A stretch of DNA of 31,527 nucleotides, taken from JAQVIJ01 sp041287365. GTDB taxonomy: Bacteria; Desulfobacterota; Dissulfuribacteria; Dissulfuribacterales; DYLC01. Each line of letters begins with the position of its first letter. Positions within the stretch are counted from its first letter, which is position 1. The notes under the pieces are model-generated. The model was not told where the DNA came from and ran no database searches. It was given only the letters and a program-made list of their open reading frames with translations. Positions 5,309 through 12,746 of this stretch are shown in pieces. Location: the NCBI GenBank assembly GCA_041287365.1, contig JBEULL010000028.1:1-31527 (forward strand), read 5' to 3'. Made by a program: the position numbers and the translations under genes.

Positions 5309-7209
5309 ACTTTAAACACCTGTATGGCCTTTTGCAGATGAGAGGCCAGATTTCCAAGGGTGTGCGACGCCTGAGTCACTACGTTGGCACTCTGGGCCGT
5401 CTTTTGGTTCACATTGGAGATGTCGTCGATCATGCTCACAATCTCCTGCACATTACTGTTGGCCTCCTGAGAACGCTGACTGATCTCGTTAACAGTGGCG
5501 GTCTGTTCCTCCACAGCAGCGGCTACACTTTCAGAGAACTCTGCCATGCGCTTTATGGTGGCCGCCACCTTCTGAACCGCCTCCACGCTCTGATGGGCGC
5601 CGGACTGAATGTTGCCGACTATATTATCTATCTCCATAACGGAATTGCCGGTCTGCTTGGCCAGTTCCTTTACCTCATTGGCCACCACAGCGAAACCCTT
5701 GCCAGCCTCGCCGGCGCGAGCCGCCTCGATGGTGGCATTCAGAGCCAAAAGATTGGTCTGCTCGGCTATGCTGCCGATGAGTTTGCTGGCCTCTCCGATC
5801 TTGACCGAGGCCTCGGCCAGCTGCTGAATGATGAGTTGAGAATTGGTGGCCTCTTCACTGGCCTGCACAGCCATATTTCGAGCATCACTTGAATTTTTTG
5901 CAATCTCGGTGATGGTGGCGGTCATCTGTTCCATGGCAGCGGCCAGCCCACTTACACTGCCGGAGGCCTTCTCTGCATTGCTGCGAATGGCCACCGCCTT
6001 GTTTTCAGCCTCCTGAGATGCCTGCTGCAGCACTTCCGTAGAGGAAAGCAGGGAATCACCCTCCACGTTTACCTGGCCTGCAGAACGCTGAATCTCTGTG
6101 ATCAGATTGGCCAGAGACTGCACGGTATTGTTCAGTGCCTGAGCGAGCTGGCCTATCTCATCGTTTTTATTGATATTTAAAGAGTGAGTTAGGTCGCCTT
6201 CCGCAACGCGTGAAGTGAATGCCACAATCTCTTTAAGTGGAAGTGTTATGGACTTACATGTAAAAAGATAAATGGACAAAGAGAGAAGAATGGTCATGGC
6301 CACCATAAGGGCAATAAAGGTATAGACCACTTTGTCCACCTTGGCCAGTTCGTCATTTATAAATTTGACATCTTCGGCCAGGAGGTTATAACCGACCACA
6401 TCCCCCTTGAAGTCCTTGATTTCATTGGCTACGACAAAATTATTACCACTCACTCCATAACCGTTCTTGACGATGCCATCTACATCCATGCCCTTGAAGA
6501 AATTGATGGTCTCAGGTGCGAACCAGTTATCCTGGGCCACCACAAATTCTATACCCATATCAGTGGGCTTCTGCAGAGTCACAGTGGAGAGCAGGCTCTT
6601 TTTCATCAGAGTGATAAACATTCTATTTTCTTTCTTCATTGCCTGGGCTATGGAGCCTGTTCCGTCAATGAGCTCGATGGAGCCGATGTAATCACCGTCT
6701 CGTATAATGGGAGCTATACCGCGCAGGGCCATACCGTCACGGCCGACTTCCACGGCACCGACACCTTCCTTCTTGGACTTGACCTTTTGCAGGGTCTCAC
6801 GCCATGTGAGGTCATCGCCGAACTTGGTGGGTGCCCAAGTGCGTAAAAAGGACTTGAGATCCGCTGTGTGCATCTGTATCTTGGCGGTCCTCATTGCAGG
6901 GGTGTTCATGTAATCCGTCATGAGATCCGTAAGGCGGTTCAGGGCGAGGTCCCTTTTATCCTCTATGATGGCCTTGGACAGGGTGCCGTTATTAGCCAGG
7001 CCTATGGCATTGGATGCCAGAATATTTATCTTTTGATCCATGTTTTCCTGAATCAAGGTAGTCAGCAGGTCCCTGCGAGCCTGCATAGTGTCCATTTTGA
7101 GCCTGGAGCGGGCGAACAGGCTGTAACAGACACCAATAGCTATGGAAATGAACGCTATCAGCACAATAAGCGCCACCAGCTTGTTGTTGATACTGCTGTT
7201 ACATTTCAT
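5305..7209 (-). CDS. Methyl-accepting chemotaxis protein with periplasmic Cache-type sensor
   Basis: About 634 residues. TM1 spans roughly residues 9-33, a periplasmic domain 34-290, TM2 about 291-315 (VVYTFIALMVAMTILLSLSI), then HAMP and a cytoplasmic signalling domain with the conserved hairpin EAARAGEAGKGFAVVANEVK. The sensor holds the pattern HTADLKSFLRTWAPTKFGDD and GIAPIIRDGDYIGSIELI, as in the dCache_3-like sensor group. There is no C-terminal CheR-binding pentapeptide; it ends AIQVFKV. The start at 7209 is chosen because GGAGG lies eight bases upstream; two in-frame starts upstream are too close to it. The ligand is unknown. It overlaps def by four bases, an odd partner for a chemoreceptor, and no other che gene is in the window. 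Confidence 0.93.
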   Translation of the reverse strand: MKCNSSINNKLVALIVLIAFISIAIGVCYSLFARSRLKMDTMQARRDLLTTLIQENMDQKINILASNAIGLANNGTLSKAIIEDKRDLALNRLTDLMTDYMNTPAMRTAKIQMHTADLKSFLRTWAPTKFGDDLTWRETLQKVKSKKEGVGAVEVGRDGMALRGIAPIIRDGDYIGSIELIDGTGSIAQAMKKENRMFITLMKKSLLSTVTLQKPTDMGIEFVVAQDNWFAPETINFFKGMDVDGIVKNGYGVSGNNFVVANEIKDFKGDVVGYNLLAEDVKFINDELAKVDKVVYTFIALMVAMTILLSLSIYLFTCKSITLPLKEIVAFTSRVAEGDLTHSLNINKNDEIGQLAQALNNTVQSLANLITEIQRSAGQVNVEGDSLLSSTEVLQQASQEAENKAVAIRSNAEKASGSVSGLAAAMEQMTATITEIAKNSSDARNMAVQASEEATNSQLIIQQLAEASVKIGEASKLIGSIAEQTNLLALNATIEAARAGEAGKGFAVVANEVKELAKQTGNSVMEIDNIVGNIQSGAHQSVEAVQKVAATIKRMAEFSESVAAAVEEQTATVNEISQRSQEANSNVQEIVSMIDDISNVNQKTAQSANVVTQASHTLGNLASHLQKAIQVFKV

Positions 7210-7311
7210 TATCATTACCTCCAATTTTATTATTAGCTATATTTTTATAGACCTTTTTCACATAACTTGCAAGAACGCATATCGACAAACAAGAAAGTGC
7301 ATCTGTGGGTT

Positions 7312-7797
7312 TCAATTGCGTTTCACCGCATTAGACATGAGATATAGCTGCTTGACAAGGGCCCTGAGTTCCTCATCACCGATGGGTTCGACCAGGGCAT
7401 CGGCAATCCCATTCAACTCTTTCGTGACATACTCCAACTTGAGTCTTCTGCGATGGGCAATTCGCCACGATTCACTGCAAGCCCTGCGTAGTGCGCACAC
7501 GTCGCCCAGAAACATGCGTATCTCACGAACTTTTCCAGCCTGCAATCTCAGGTTCAATTCATTTATCAGCACGTGACGCTGAAATGAAAGCTGCTGCATC
7601 CAGATAGAATCGGACACAACGATGAACAAAATGCCACCAGGCGCTACATGGTGAGGCCATGCGTTGAAAGCGACCTCAGCTCCAACTATACCCTCCCATT
7701 CCTTCCACACAGGCAAATATTCCCAGTGCATTCGAACTGCTGAGTGCAAGAGGACATGCACGGAATCCTTGAGAAGACCTATCTCTTTTACAGACAT
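7312..7797 (-). CDS. DUF721 / DciA-family protein
   Basis: A 161-residue protein with the DUF721 core: a tryptophan-rich segment VWKEWEGIVGAEV near residues 30-42, then GGILFIVVSDSIWMQQLSF and a short helical stretch VLINELNLRL. Some members of this family (DciA) load the replicative helicase DnaB in bacteria without DnaC; others are uncharacterised. The C-terminal half here (after about residue 95) is rich in arginine and leucine and is not recognisable. The ATG at 7797 shares one base with the TGA of the Lol permease (TGATG), so the two are likely coupled; a GTG at 7800 is an alternative. Confidence 0.75.
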   Translation of the reverse strand: MSVKEIGLLKDSVHVLLHSAVRMHWEYLPVWKEWEGIVGAEVAFNAWPHHVAPGGILFIVVSDSIWMQQLSFQRHVLINELNLRLQAGKVREIRMFLGDVCALRRACSESWRIAHRRRLKLEYVTKELNGIADALVEPIGDEELRALVKQLYLMSNAVKRN

Positions 7798-9101
7798 CAC
7801 CCGATTCTCAATGAAGCCGATGGATTGACGCGCGCAGCCTGTCTGGCTGGATAGATGGTGGCCCCGAAGCAGATGATAACAGCCGATAAGGCGATGATTA
7901 CAACATCCTGTGTGTTGAGCAGAATAGGCAGGGAGTCGGTATAATAAACCTCACTCGGTATGCTGATAAACTTATAATGTTTAAGCAGATTACACAGGGT
8001 AATGCCGCCGGCCACGCCCAAAAATGTACCGATCAATCCAACCATGAGGCCGTTATAGATAAAAATGCGCAATATCTGACGGTCTGTGGCGCCCATTGCC
8101 TTCAAAATAGCGATATCCTGATTCTTGTCCATCACCATTAGAATCAGGGTACTGATGATGTTCAGGGCTGCCACGATGACTATGAGAGTTAAAATGATGA
8201 ACATGGCCAGCTTCTCCAACTTCATGGCCGAAAAGAGATTGCGGCTCAGTTTCTGCCAATCCAGCACCAGAAAACCGTTGCCGATTCTTTGCTGAATGAC
8301 AGCGGACAGGCGGTCTGTCTGATAGATGTCCGAGACTCGAAGCTCAATTAGATGTGCCTGATTGAAAAGGCCCAAAAGCCTTTGAGCCTCCTCGATGTGC
8401 ACAAAGGCCAGGGTGCTGTCGTATTCATACACACCGGTGGAGATAATGCCTACCACAGTAAAATTTCGTATCTTGGGTAATGTGCCCATGGGAGTTATGG
8501 TGCCGGTGGGCAGGGCTATGCGCACATTCTTGCCCACATAGAGCCCCAGATTCCTTGCCAGTTCCTTTCCGACAATAATGGGCGGCGGACGGTTGGAATC
8601 GGCATGCTCAAGTGCTTCCAAGCCCTTGCCCTGTATGACCTTGCCTACATCCATGACGCTGGAGATGGTCTTTGGGTCAACCCCTCGAATCAATGTACCA
8701 TAGACATTGATGTCCGAACTCAAAAGCCCCTGCATGAGAATCATGGGTGTGGCTGCCACCACACGTGCATCGGAATTCACCACACCGATTTTGCTCATAA
8801 GGGACGCAAAAAAACCGGTTGGCGGCACACTGAGGCCAACCAGTTCCTTTTGCAAGGCATTGGGATTTTCTATGGGCCGTTCGATACTCCTCACCACAAT
8901 GTGAGAAGTCACGCCCAAAATCTTCTCCTTGAGATGGGCCTCAAAGCCGGCCATGACCGCTATGACCACTATGAGCGCCATCACACCAACAGTGACACCG
9001 GCTATGGAGATGACGGTGATGAGCGAGATAAATGCTTGTTTTCTTTTAGCCTTCAAATAGCGAAGGGCCACAAACCATTCAAAAGGAAGATTTTTCAACA
9101 A
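7797..9101 (-). CDS. lolC: Lipoprotein-releasing ABC transporter permease (LolC/LolE family)
   Basis: About 434 residues. An N-terminal cytoplasmic stretch FEWFVALRYLKAKRKQAFIS precedes TM1 (ISIAGVTVGVMALIVVIAVM), a large periplasmic domain (about 50-285), and three C-terminal helices. The coupling segment KNQDIAILKAMGATDRQI, which contacts the LolD ATPase, is present. The protein would help extract lipoproteins from the inner membrane for transfer to LolA. The start is TTG at 9101, eleven bases after AAGGA. LolC and LolE are similar, so the exact letter is not secure. Unusually, no lolD ATPase gene follows; a DUF721 gene does. lysS lies upstream, an arrangement I know from several delta-class genomes. 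Confidence 0.9.
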   Translation of the reverse strand: MLKNLPFEWFVALRYLKAKRKQAFISLITVISIAGVTVGVMALIVVIAVMAGFEAHLKEKILGVTSHIVVRSIERPIENPNALQKELVGLSVPPTGFFASLMSKIGVVNSDARVVAATPMILMQGLLSSDINVYGTLIRGVDPKTISSVMDVGKVIQGKGLEALEHADSNRPPPIIVGKELARNLGLYVGKNVRIALPTGTITPMGTLPKIRNFTVVGIISTGVYEYDSTLAFVHIEEAQRLLGLFNQAHLIELRVSDIYQTDRLSAVIQQRIGNGFLVLDWQKLSRNLFSAMKLEKLAMFIILTLIVIVAALNIISTLILMVMDKNQDIAILKAMGATDRQILRIFIYNGLMVGLIGTFLGVAGGITLCNLLKHYKFISIPSEVYYTDSLPILLNTQDVVIIALSAVIICFGATIYPARQAARVNPSASLRIG

Positions 9102-9120
9102 AGCAGAAGACGTCCTTAAT

Positions 9121-9360
9121 TTATTTTTCTAATTCTTTTTTAATCTCAGTCAACAAACCAGCCCAAATGACCTTCTTCAAAAGATATGTCAATCTCTCAC
9201 AGGATTCTATGGCCGTTATTTTCTTTGCAAGCCGCTGGGCATTCTGTCCGAATTTTTCGGTCAATGCGGTCAAAACCATCTCTCAAGCCTCAAGGAACAA
9301 CCCTTGCTGTATGCCCTGCTGTATGCCGTTCTTTGTAGAACGGACGTTTAGCGCATAGAT
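9121..9360 (-). pseudogene. C-terminal remnant of a Rpn/PD-(D/E)XK-type putative transposase-nuclease
   Basis: Reading leftwards gives NGIQQGIQQGLFLEA, an in-frame TGA at 9285-9283, then EMVLTALTEKFGQNAQRLAKKI and further residues to a TAA at 9123-9121. The GIQQGIQQG repeat followed by a leucine-rich helix and a KFG motif is typical of the C-terminal tail of Rpn-type (transposase_31 / DUF4351-like) proteins. The catalytic N-terminal part is absent and the tail holds a stop, so it is a decayed fragment. It lies between lysS and the Lol permease and does not shift the operon direction. The family assignment rests on the tail pattern only. Confidence 0.5.
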
Positions 9361-9395
9361 AACAATGGGCGTATCGGCCTCCTGTGGTAGATGAT

Positions 9396-10922
9396 TCAGC
9401 CTTCACTCGCATCTTCGGTTTCCTGCCTGCCGCCTTCCGGTTTGAGCTGAGGGAATAAAATGACATCCCTGATAGAAGGCGAATTCGTGAACAGCATGAC
9501 CAGCCTGTCAATGCCGATACCCTCTCCTGCCGCAGGCGGCATGCCGAATTCCAGGGCACGCACATAATCTTCGTCCAATTCAGGCGGTATCTCCTCATCA
9601 TCACCGCGATGGGCTATCTGTTCTGCGAACCTACGATACTGGTCACGGGGATCGTTCAACTCCGAAAAGGCATTGGCTATCTCTCGGCCTGTGATGAAGA
9701 GCTCAAAACGATCGGTTACATCGGGATTCTGTGCGTTTCTTCTGGCAAGTGGGGATATGTCCGTAGGATATTGCGTGATGAAGGTGGGCTGAATGAGCCT
9801 TGGCTCCACCAGTTCGTCGAAGAGCTTGGTAAGCAACTTGCCCAAAAGTTCATCACCCTTGACCGGTACGCCCATTCCTTTCAATCTGGCGGAAAGGGCT
9901 GCTCTGTCTTGAAGTTCATGTTCCGGTACTCCACCTATCTCCACCAGCGATTCATTCACTGTAAGACGCTTCCATGGCTTCTTAAGGCTGATGACATTTC
10001 CCTGGTACTCCAACTCCTCTCTGCCGAAAAGCCCTTTGGCGATGAAACAGAAAAGATCCTCTGTAAGATTCATCATATCCTCATAGGTTGCATAGGCCTG
10101 ATAGAATTCCACCATGGTGAACTCCGGGTTATGCTGCAAGGAGATGCCCTCGTTTCTGAAATTTCTGTTCAGTTCGAAGACTCGCTCGAATCCTCCAACC
10201 AACAGCCTTTTCAAATATAGTTCCGGAGCGATGCGCAGATACAGATCCAATCCAAGGGCGTTGTGATGAGTCACAAATGGTTTTGCCGTAGCCCCACCCA
10301 CTATGGACTGCATCATTGGCGTTTCCACCTCCAGAAAGCCGTGATCCGTCAGGTATTTTCTAATTAAAGAGATGATCATGGAGCGCATGCGAAAGGTCTC
10401 CCTGACATCCTTGTTCATGATCATGTCCAGATATCTCTGGCGGTACCTGATTTCCTTGTCCTTCAGACCATGAAATTTTTCAGGAAGCGGTAAAAGAGAC
10501 TTGGTGATCAGCCGAATATATTGCGCCTCGAGAGTAAGTTCATTGGTTTTAGTCCTGAAAAGAGGGCCTCTGGCCTCCAGAATGTCACCTATATCCAATT
10601 TCTTAAAGAGCCCGAAGGCCTCCTCTCCTATCTTGTCTCGTGCGATATATAGCTGCAATCTGCAAGACGAGTCCTGTACCTGTACAAAAGCGGCCTTGCC
10701 GAAACTACGAATAGCCATGATGCGTCCAATGACTCTGAGAAAAGGCGCTGCATCCTTCAATTCCTGAGTATCCATGAAGCCGTATCTATCGAAAATCTCC
10801 TGAAAACCAACGGCTGCGCCGTGAACCGTTTCGTTACAGTCATTGGGGTAGAGCTGAACGCCGCTTTTTTCCAATTCCTCGGCCTTTGCCCTGCGCTGTC
10901 TGACGATCTGACTTTCTTCCAT
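9396..10922 (-). CDS. lysS: Lysyl-tRNA synthetase, class II
   Basis: A 508-residue protein. An N-terminal OB-fold anticodon-binding domain (about residues 60-150) is followed by the class II catalytic domain: motif 2 FRNEGISLQHNPEFTMVEFY and motif 3 EGIGIDRLVMLF near the C terminus. It charges tRNA-Lys in the cytoplasm. The start at 10922 is preferred over upstream in-frame starts because AAGGA lies six bases before it; the resulting N terminus MEESQIVRQRRAKAEEL fits the family. A sigma-70-like promoter sits 47 bases upstream. It leads the minus-strand series lysS, remnant, lolC, DUF721. Confidence 0.96.
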   Translation of the reverse strand: MEESQIVRQRRAKAEELEKSGVQLYPNDCNETVHGAAVGFQEIFDRYGFMDTQELKDAAPFLRVIGRIMAIRSFGKAAFVQVQDSSCRLQLYIARDKIGEEAFGLFKKLDIGDILEARGPLFRTKTNELTLEAQYIRLITKSLLPLPEKFHGLKDKEIRYRQRYLDMIMNKDVRETFRMRSMIISLIRKYLTDHGFLEVETPMMQSIVGGATAKPFVTHHNALGLDLYLRIAPELYLKRLLVGGFERVFELNRNFRNEGISLQHNPEFTMVEFYQAYATYEDMMNLTEDLFCFIAKGLFGREELEYQGNVISLKKPWKRLTVNESLVEIGGVPEHELQDRAALSARLKGMGVPVKGDELLGKLLTKLFDELVEPRLIQPTFITQYPTDISPLARRNAQNPDVTDRFELFITGREIANAFSELNDPRDQYRRFAEQIAHRGDDEEIPPELDEDYVRALEFGMPPAAGEGIGIDRLVMLFTNSPSIRDVILFPQLKPEGGRQETEDASEG

Positions 10923-10968
10923 AAACATTCCTTGTATAACTGTGGTATGGTGCATTGATGAAGTATTA

Positions 10969-10997
10969 TTCATAGTGTAATCTCGAAACAGAGTCAA
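10969..10997 (-). promoter_or_regulatory. Sigma-70-type promoter of lysS
   Basis: On the minus strand TTGACT (10997-10992) and TATGAA (10974-10969) are separated by 17 bases. The -35 matches consensus at five of six positions and the -10 at four of six. Transcription would start near 10962, giving a leader of about 40 bases before the lysS ATG. It lies in the 111-base divergent gap shared with the glycosylase-like gene. Confidence 0.6.
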
Positions 10998-11033
10998 GAA
11001 GACAATGCCAGGCAGTCTCTCACATTTTTAGAA

Positions 11034-11864
11034 ATGAACGATCAAAAAACAACTCAAAAAATCTTGCGCGAGGTGTTCTGTTGGCTTCAATTTCAAAAAC
11101 GCATGGGGCTGGAATACCTGCCGAATGACAATAAACTACGCGCACTGCTACACAGCGAGGATTTGCACAAGGCAGCCAGTGCACCTCCTGCGCAGCATAG
11201 CCGAGCCGCAATGCCACAAACAACAAAACAGCCGCAGATTTCTGAAGCTCCAGCTCAATCAGGCAAAATTCCGTTGTTTGAATATAATGACTTTAATGAG
11301 TTGCAATCCGCCATTGCAGCCTGTCCAGGCTGTGAAGCAGCCGACACGAGACGCCCTGTCCCAACAAAACCCATACAAAAACCGCAAGTGCTGGTTGTGA
11401 CGGATGCAATCGATTACGAAGAGGAACTGGCAGGCGGCTATTTAACAGGTCCTGCCATGGAACTGCTGGAAAAGATGCTGAAGGCTATAAATATTCACAT
11501 GAATCAGGTATATCTCACCGGCCTTTTCAAATGCAGGACCGGCACAAAACCGAAACGCATGGATGTGGAGCGCTGCGCCCGTTTTCTTGTGGCCGAGATC
11601 GGCCTTCTAAAACCCCAGGCCATCCTGTCCTTCACGCCTCTGCTGTCATTGCCGCTGCTCGGAAAAACGGCATCCCTCTCTCACCTGCGCGGCAAGACGC
11701 ATCTTATTTGCATCAATGACCATGAGATGACGTTGTTCTTTACTCACTCTCCAAAGACCATATTGAAAACCGCTGCAAACACTCAAAAGACGCTCAAACT
11801 GGAGACATGGAAGGACCTGCAAACCCTTCAGGAAACATTGAAGAAAACAATGGGAAATGCCTGA
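11034..11864 (+). CDS. Uracil-DNA glycosylase superfamily protein (family 4-like, degenerate motif A)
   Basis: A 276-residue protein. After a poorly conserved N-terminal 90 residues (Pro/Gln/Ala-rich around 47-78) it shows the layout of an iron-sulfur UDG: CPGC (Cys97, Cys100), VYLTGLFKCR (Cys167) and ERCARFL (Cys181), the four cluster ligands at the usual places. The last motif reads THSPK (His238) instead of the usual HPS. The first catalytic motif, normally GEAPG followed by an acidic pair, is here VVTDAIDYEEELAGG, so the substrate-activating segment is altered. The cluster seems kept while the active site has changed. It may be a glycosylase of other specificity or a non-catalytic DNA-binding relative. 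The start ATG 11034 has only a weak ribosome site. Divergent from lysS. Confidence 0.72.
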   Translation: MNDQKTTQKILREVFCWLQFQKRMGLEYLPNDNKLRALLHSEDLHKAASAPPAQHSRAAMPQTTKQPQISEAPAQSGKIPLFEYNDFNELQSAIAACPGCEAADTRRPVPTKPIQKPQVLVVTDAIDYEEELAGGYLTGPAMELLEKMLKAINIHMNQVYLTGLFKCRTGTKPKRMDVERCARFLVAEIGLLKPQAILSFTPLLSLPLLGKTASLSHLRGKTHLICINDHEMTLFFTHSPKTILKTAANTQKTLKLETWKDLQTLQETLKKTMGNA

Positions 11865-11902
11865 AAGGCTTCAGAATGCAAGTATTGAAATAACAAGACA
11901 TC

Positions 11903-11978
11903 TGGTGGAGATGATGGGATTCGAACCCACGACTTCCACGTTGCGAACGTGGCGCTCTCCCAGCTGAGCTACATCCCC
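11903..11978 (-). tRNA. tRNA-Ala (anticodon CGC)
   Basis: A 76-base cloverleaf with encoded CCA. The acceptor stem GGGGATG/CATCTCC contains the G3-U70 wobble that is the alanine identity element. The anticodon stem CCACG/CGTGG holds the loop TTCGCAA, anticodon CGC, reading GCG. The T-loop TTCGAAT and D-arm GCTCAGCTGGGAGAGC are standard. It stands alone, 38 bases past the end of the glycosylase-like gene and antisense to it. Confidence 0.98.
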
Positions 11979-12367
11979 ACAATACATTCAATATGTTTTA
12001 ACGATGTTGAACGGTTGATGCCCAATGTTGAATTGCGACGAAATCCACATTGATTCCACATCGCAAATAACGAGTTGTGCGCCTTATAGTTGGCGTTTTT
12101 TACTTAGCCATTCCAACTAATGGGAAGTCCCAAAAATTGTTCTTTTGCCTGGCTGCGTTGCTTATCAGCGAAAAATGCTCACATACGAAGAGTATGCTTA
12201 GCTTTTTCGCCTTCTCGCGCCTTGCTATTTAACAAAACTCTCAATTTTTGAGACTTCCCTAATGACTTCTTACAAAACCATTGACATTGAAAATATGCGA
12301 CCTTACCGTCGCCATGTTTCAAATCAAATAACCGCTTAACGACCATATTAGTAACAGAAGCGGGCCT
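11979..12367. other. Gene-free interval between tRNA-Ala and the small membrane-protein gene
   Basis: Contains palindromic element copy B (12122-12259) and the upstream region of the tRNA. Just left of the element, AGTTGG (12088-12093) and CCAACT (12113-12118) form an inverted repeat with a T-run between them. I see no coding frame and no convincing tRNA promoter hexamers. Confidence 0.55.
12122..12259 (-). mobile_element. MITE-like palindromic element, copy B
   Basis: A 138-base inverted counterpart of the block at 1048-1188. The ends are an 18-base terminal inverted repeat with one mismatch: GGGAAGTCCCAAAAATTG at the left, and the complement of the right end reads GGGAAGTCTCAAAAATTG. The centre (12168-12210) folds into an imperfect hairpin around GAAGA, with arms beginning GCGAAAAA and ending TTTTTCGC. 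TAAT flanks both sides (12118-12121 and 12260-12263), a possible 4-base target duplication. No coding capacity. Confidence 0.75.
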
Positions 12368-12631
12368 TCAATGCAAGTCTCTCTTGGGAGTTCCAATCAT
12401 GCCGTCCCACGGAGAACCGCCCCATTCAAGCCAGCCCCATATGGAAATGGCGGTGAACACCGAAAAGAGCACGGCCTGGGCATAGACCCCATAGTAAATG
12501 TCCACTGCCACCCACCCCATATTGGCTATGGTATAGACAGCGAAGCTCACACGCATCTTCCTGACGTTCAAGATGGCGCCTACAATACTCAAGAAGGTCA
12601 AACACCACGATATCCAGGGCATAATTTTCAT
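12368..12631 (-). CDS. Small three-helix membrane protein, PnuC-like
   Basis: An 87-residue protein with three predicted helices: about residues 5-20 (ISWCLTFLSIVGAILNV), 28-46 (VSFAVYTIANMGWVAVDIYY) and 50-67 (AQAVLFSVFTAISIWGWLEW). The N-V-R-K loop and the SIWGWLEW ending recall the C-terminal part of PnuC-type vitamin transporters, though the protein is far shorter than PnuC and could be a half-transporter of the SemiSWEET kind or an orphan. Substrate unknown. The start at 12631 (MKIMPWISW) lacks a ribosome site; longer in-frame extensions have none either. Divergent from the HD-GYP gene. Confidence 0.6.
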   Translation of the reverse strand: MKIMPWISWCLTFLSIVGAILNVRKMRVSFAVYTIANMGWVAVDIYYGVYAQAVLFSVFTAISIWGWLEWGGSPWDGMIGTPKRDLH

Positions 12632-12746
12632 GATTTTGATTAACAGATTGCAGAAAACTTTGCAAGAAGACACTTCGAAATGGGGCTTGAATTCCAAAAA
12701 CGAATGTGCTTACATAAAAAACAATTCTAATTGCATGGAGAACAGT

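Noticed and set aside
7210..7311. Sigma-28 promoter for the chemoreceptor
   Set aside because: GTCGATAT resembles the -10 box, but no TAAA-type -35 lies at the right distance.
12573..12746. 58-residue N-terminal extension of the HD-GYP frame
   Set aside because: No ribosome site, overlaps the divergent membrane-protein gene, and GGAG supports the start at 12747.
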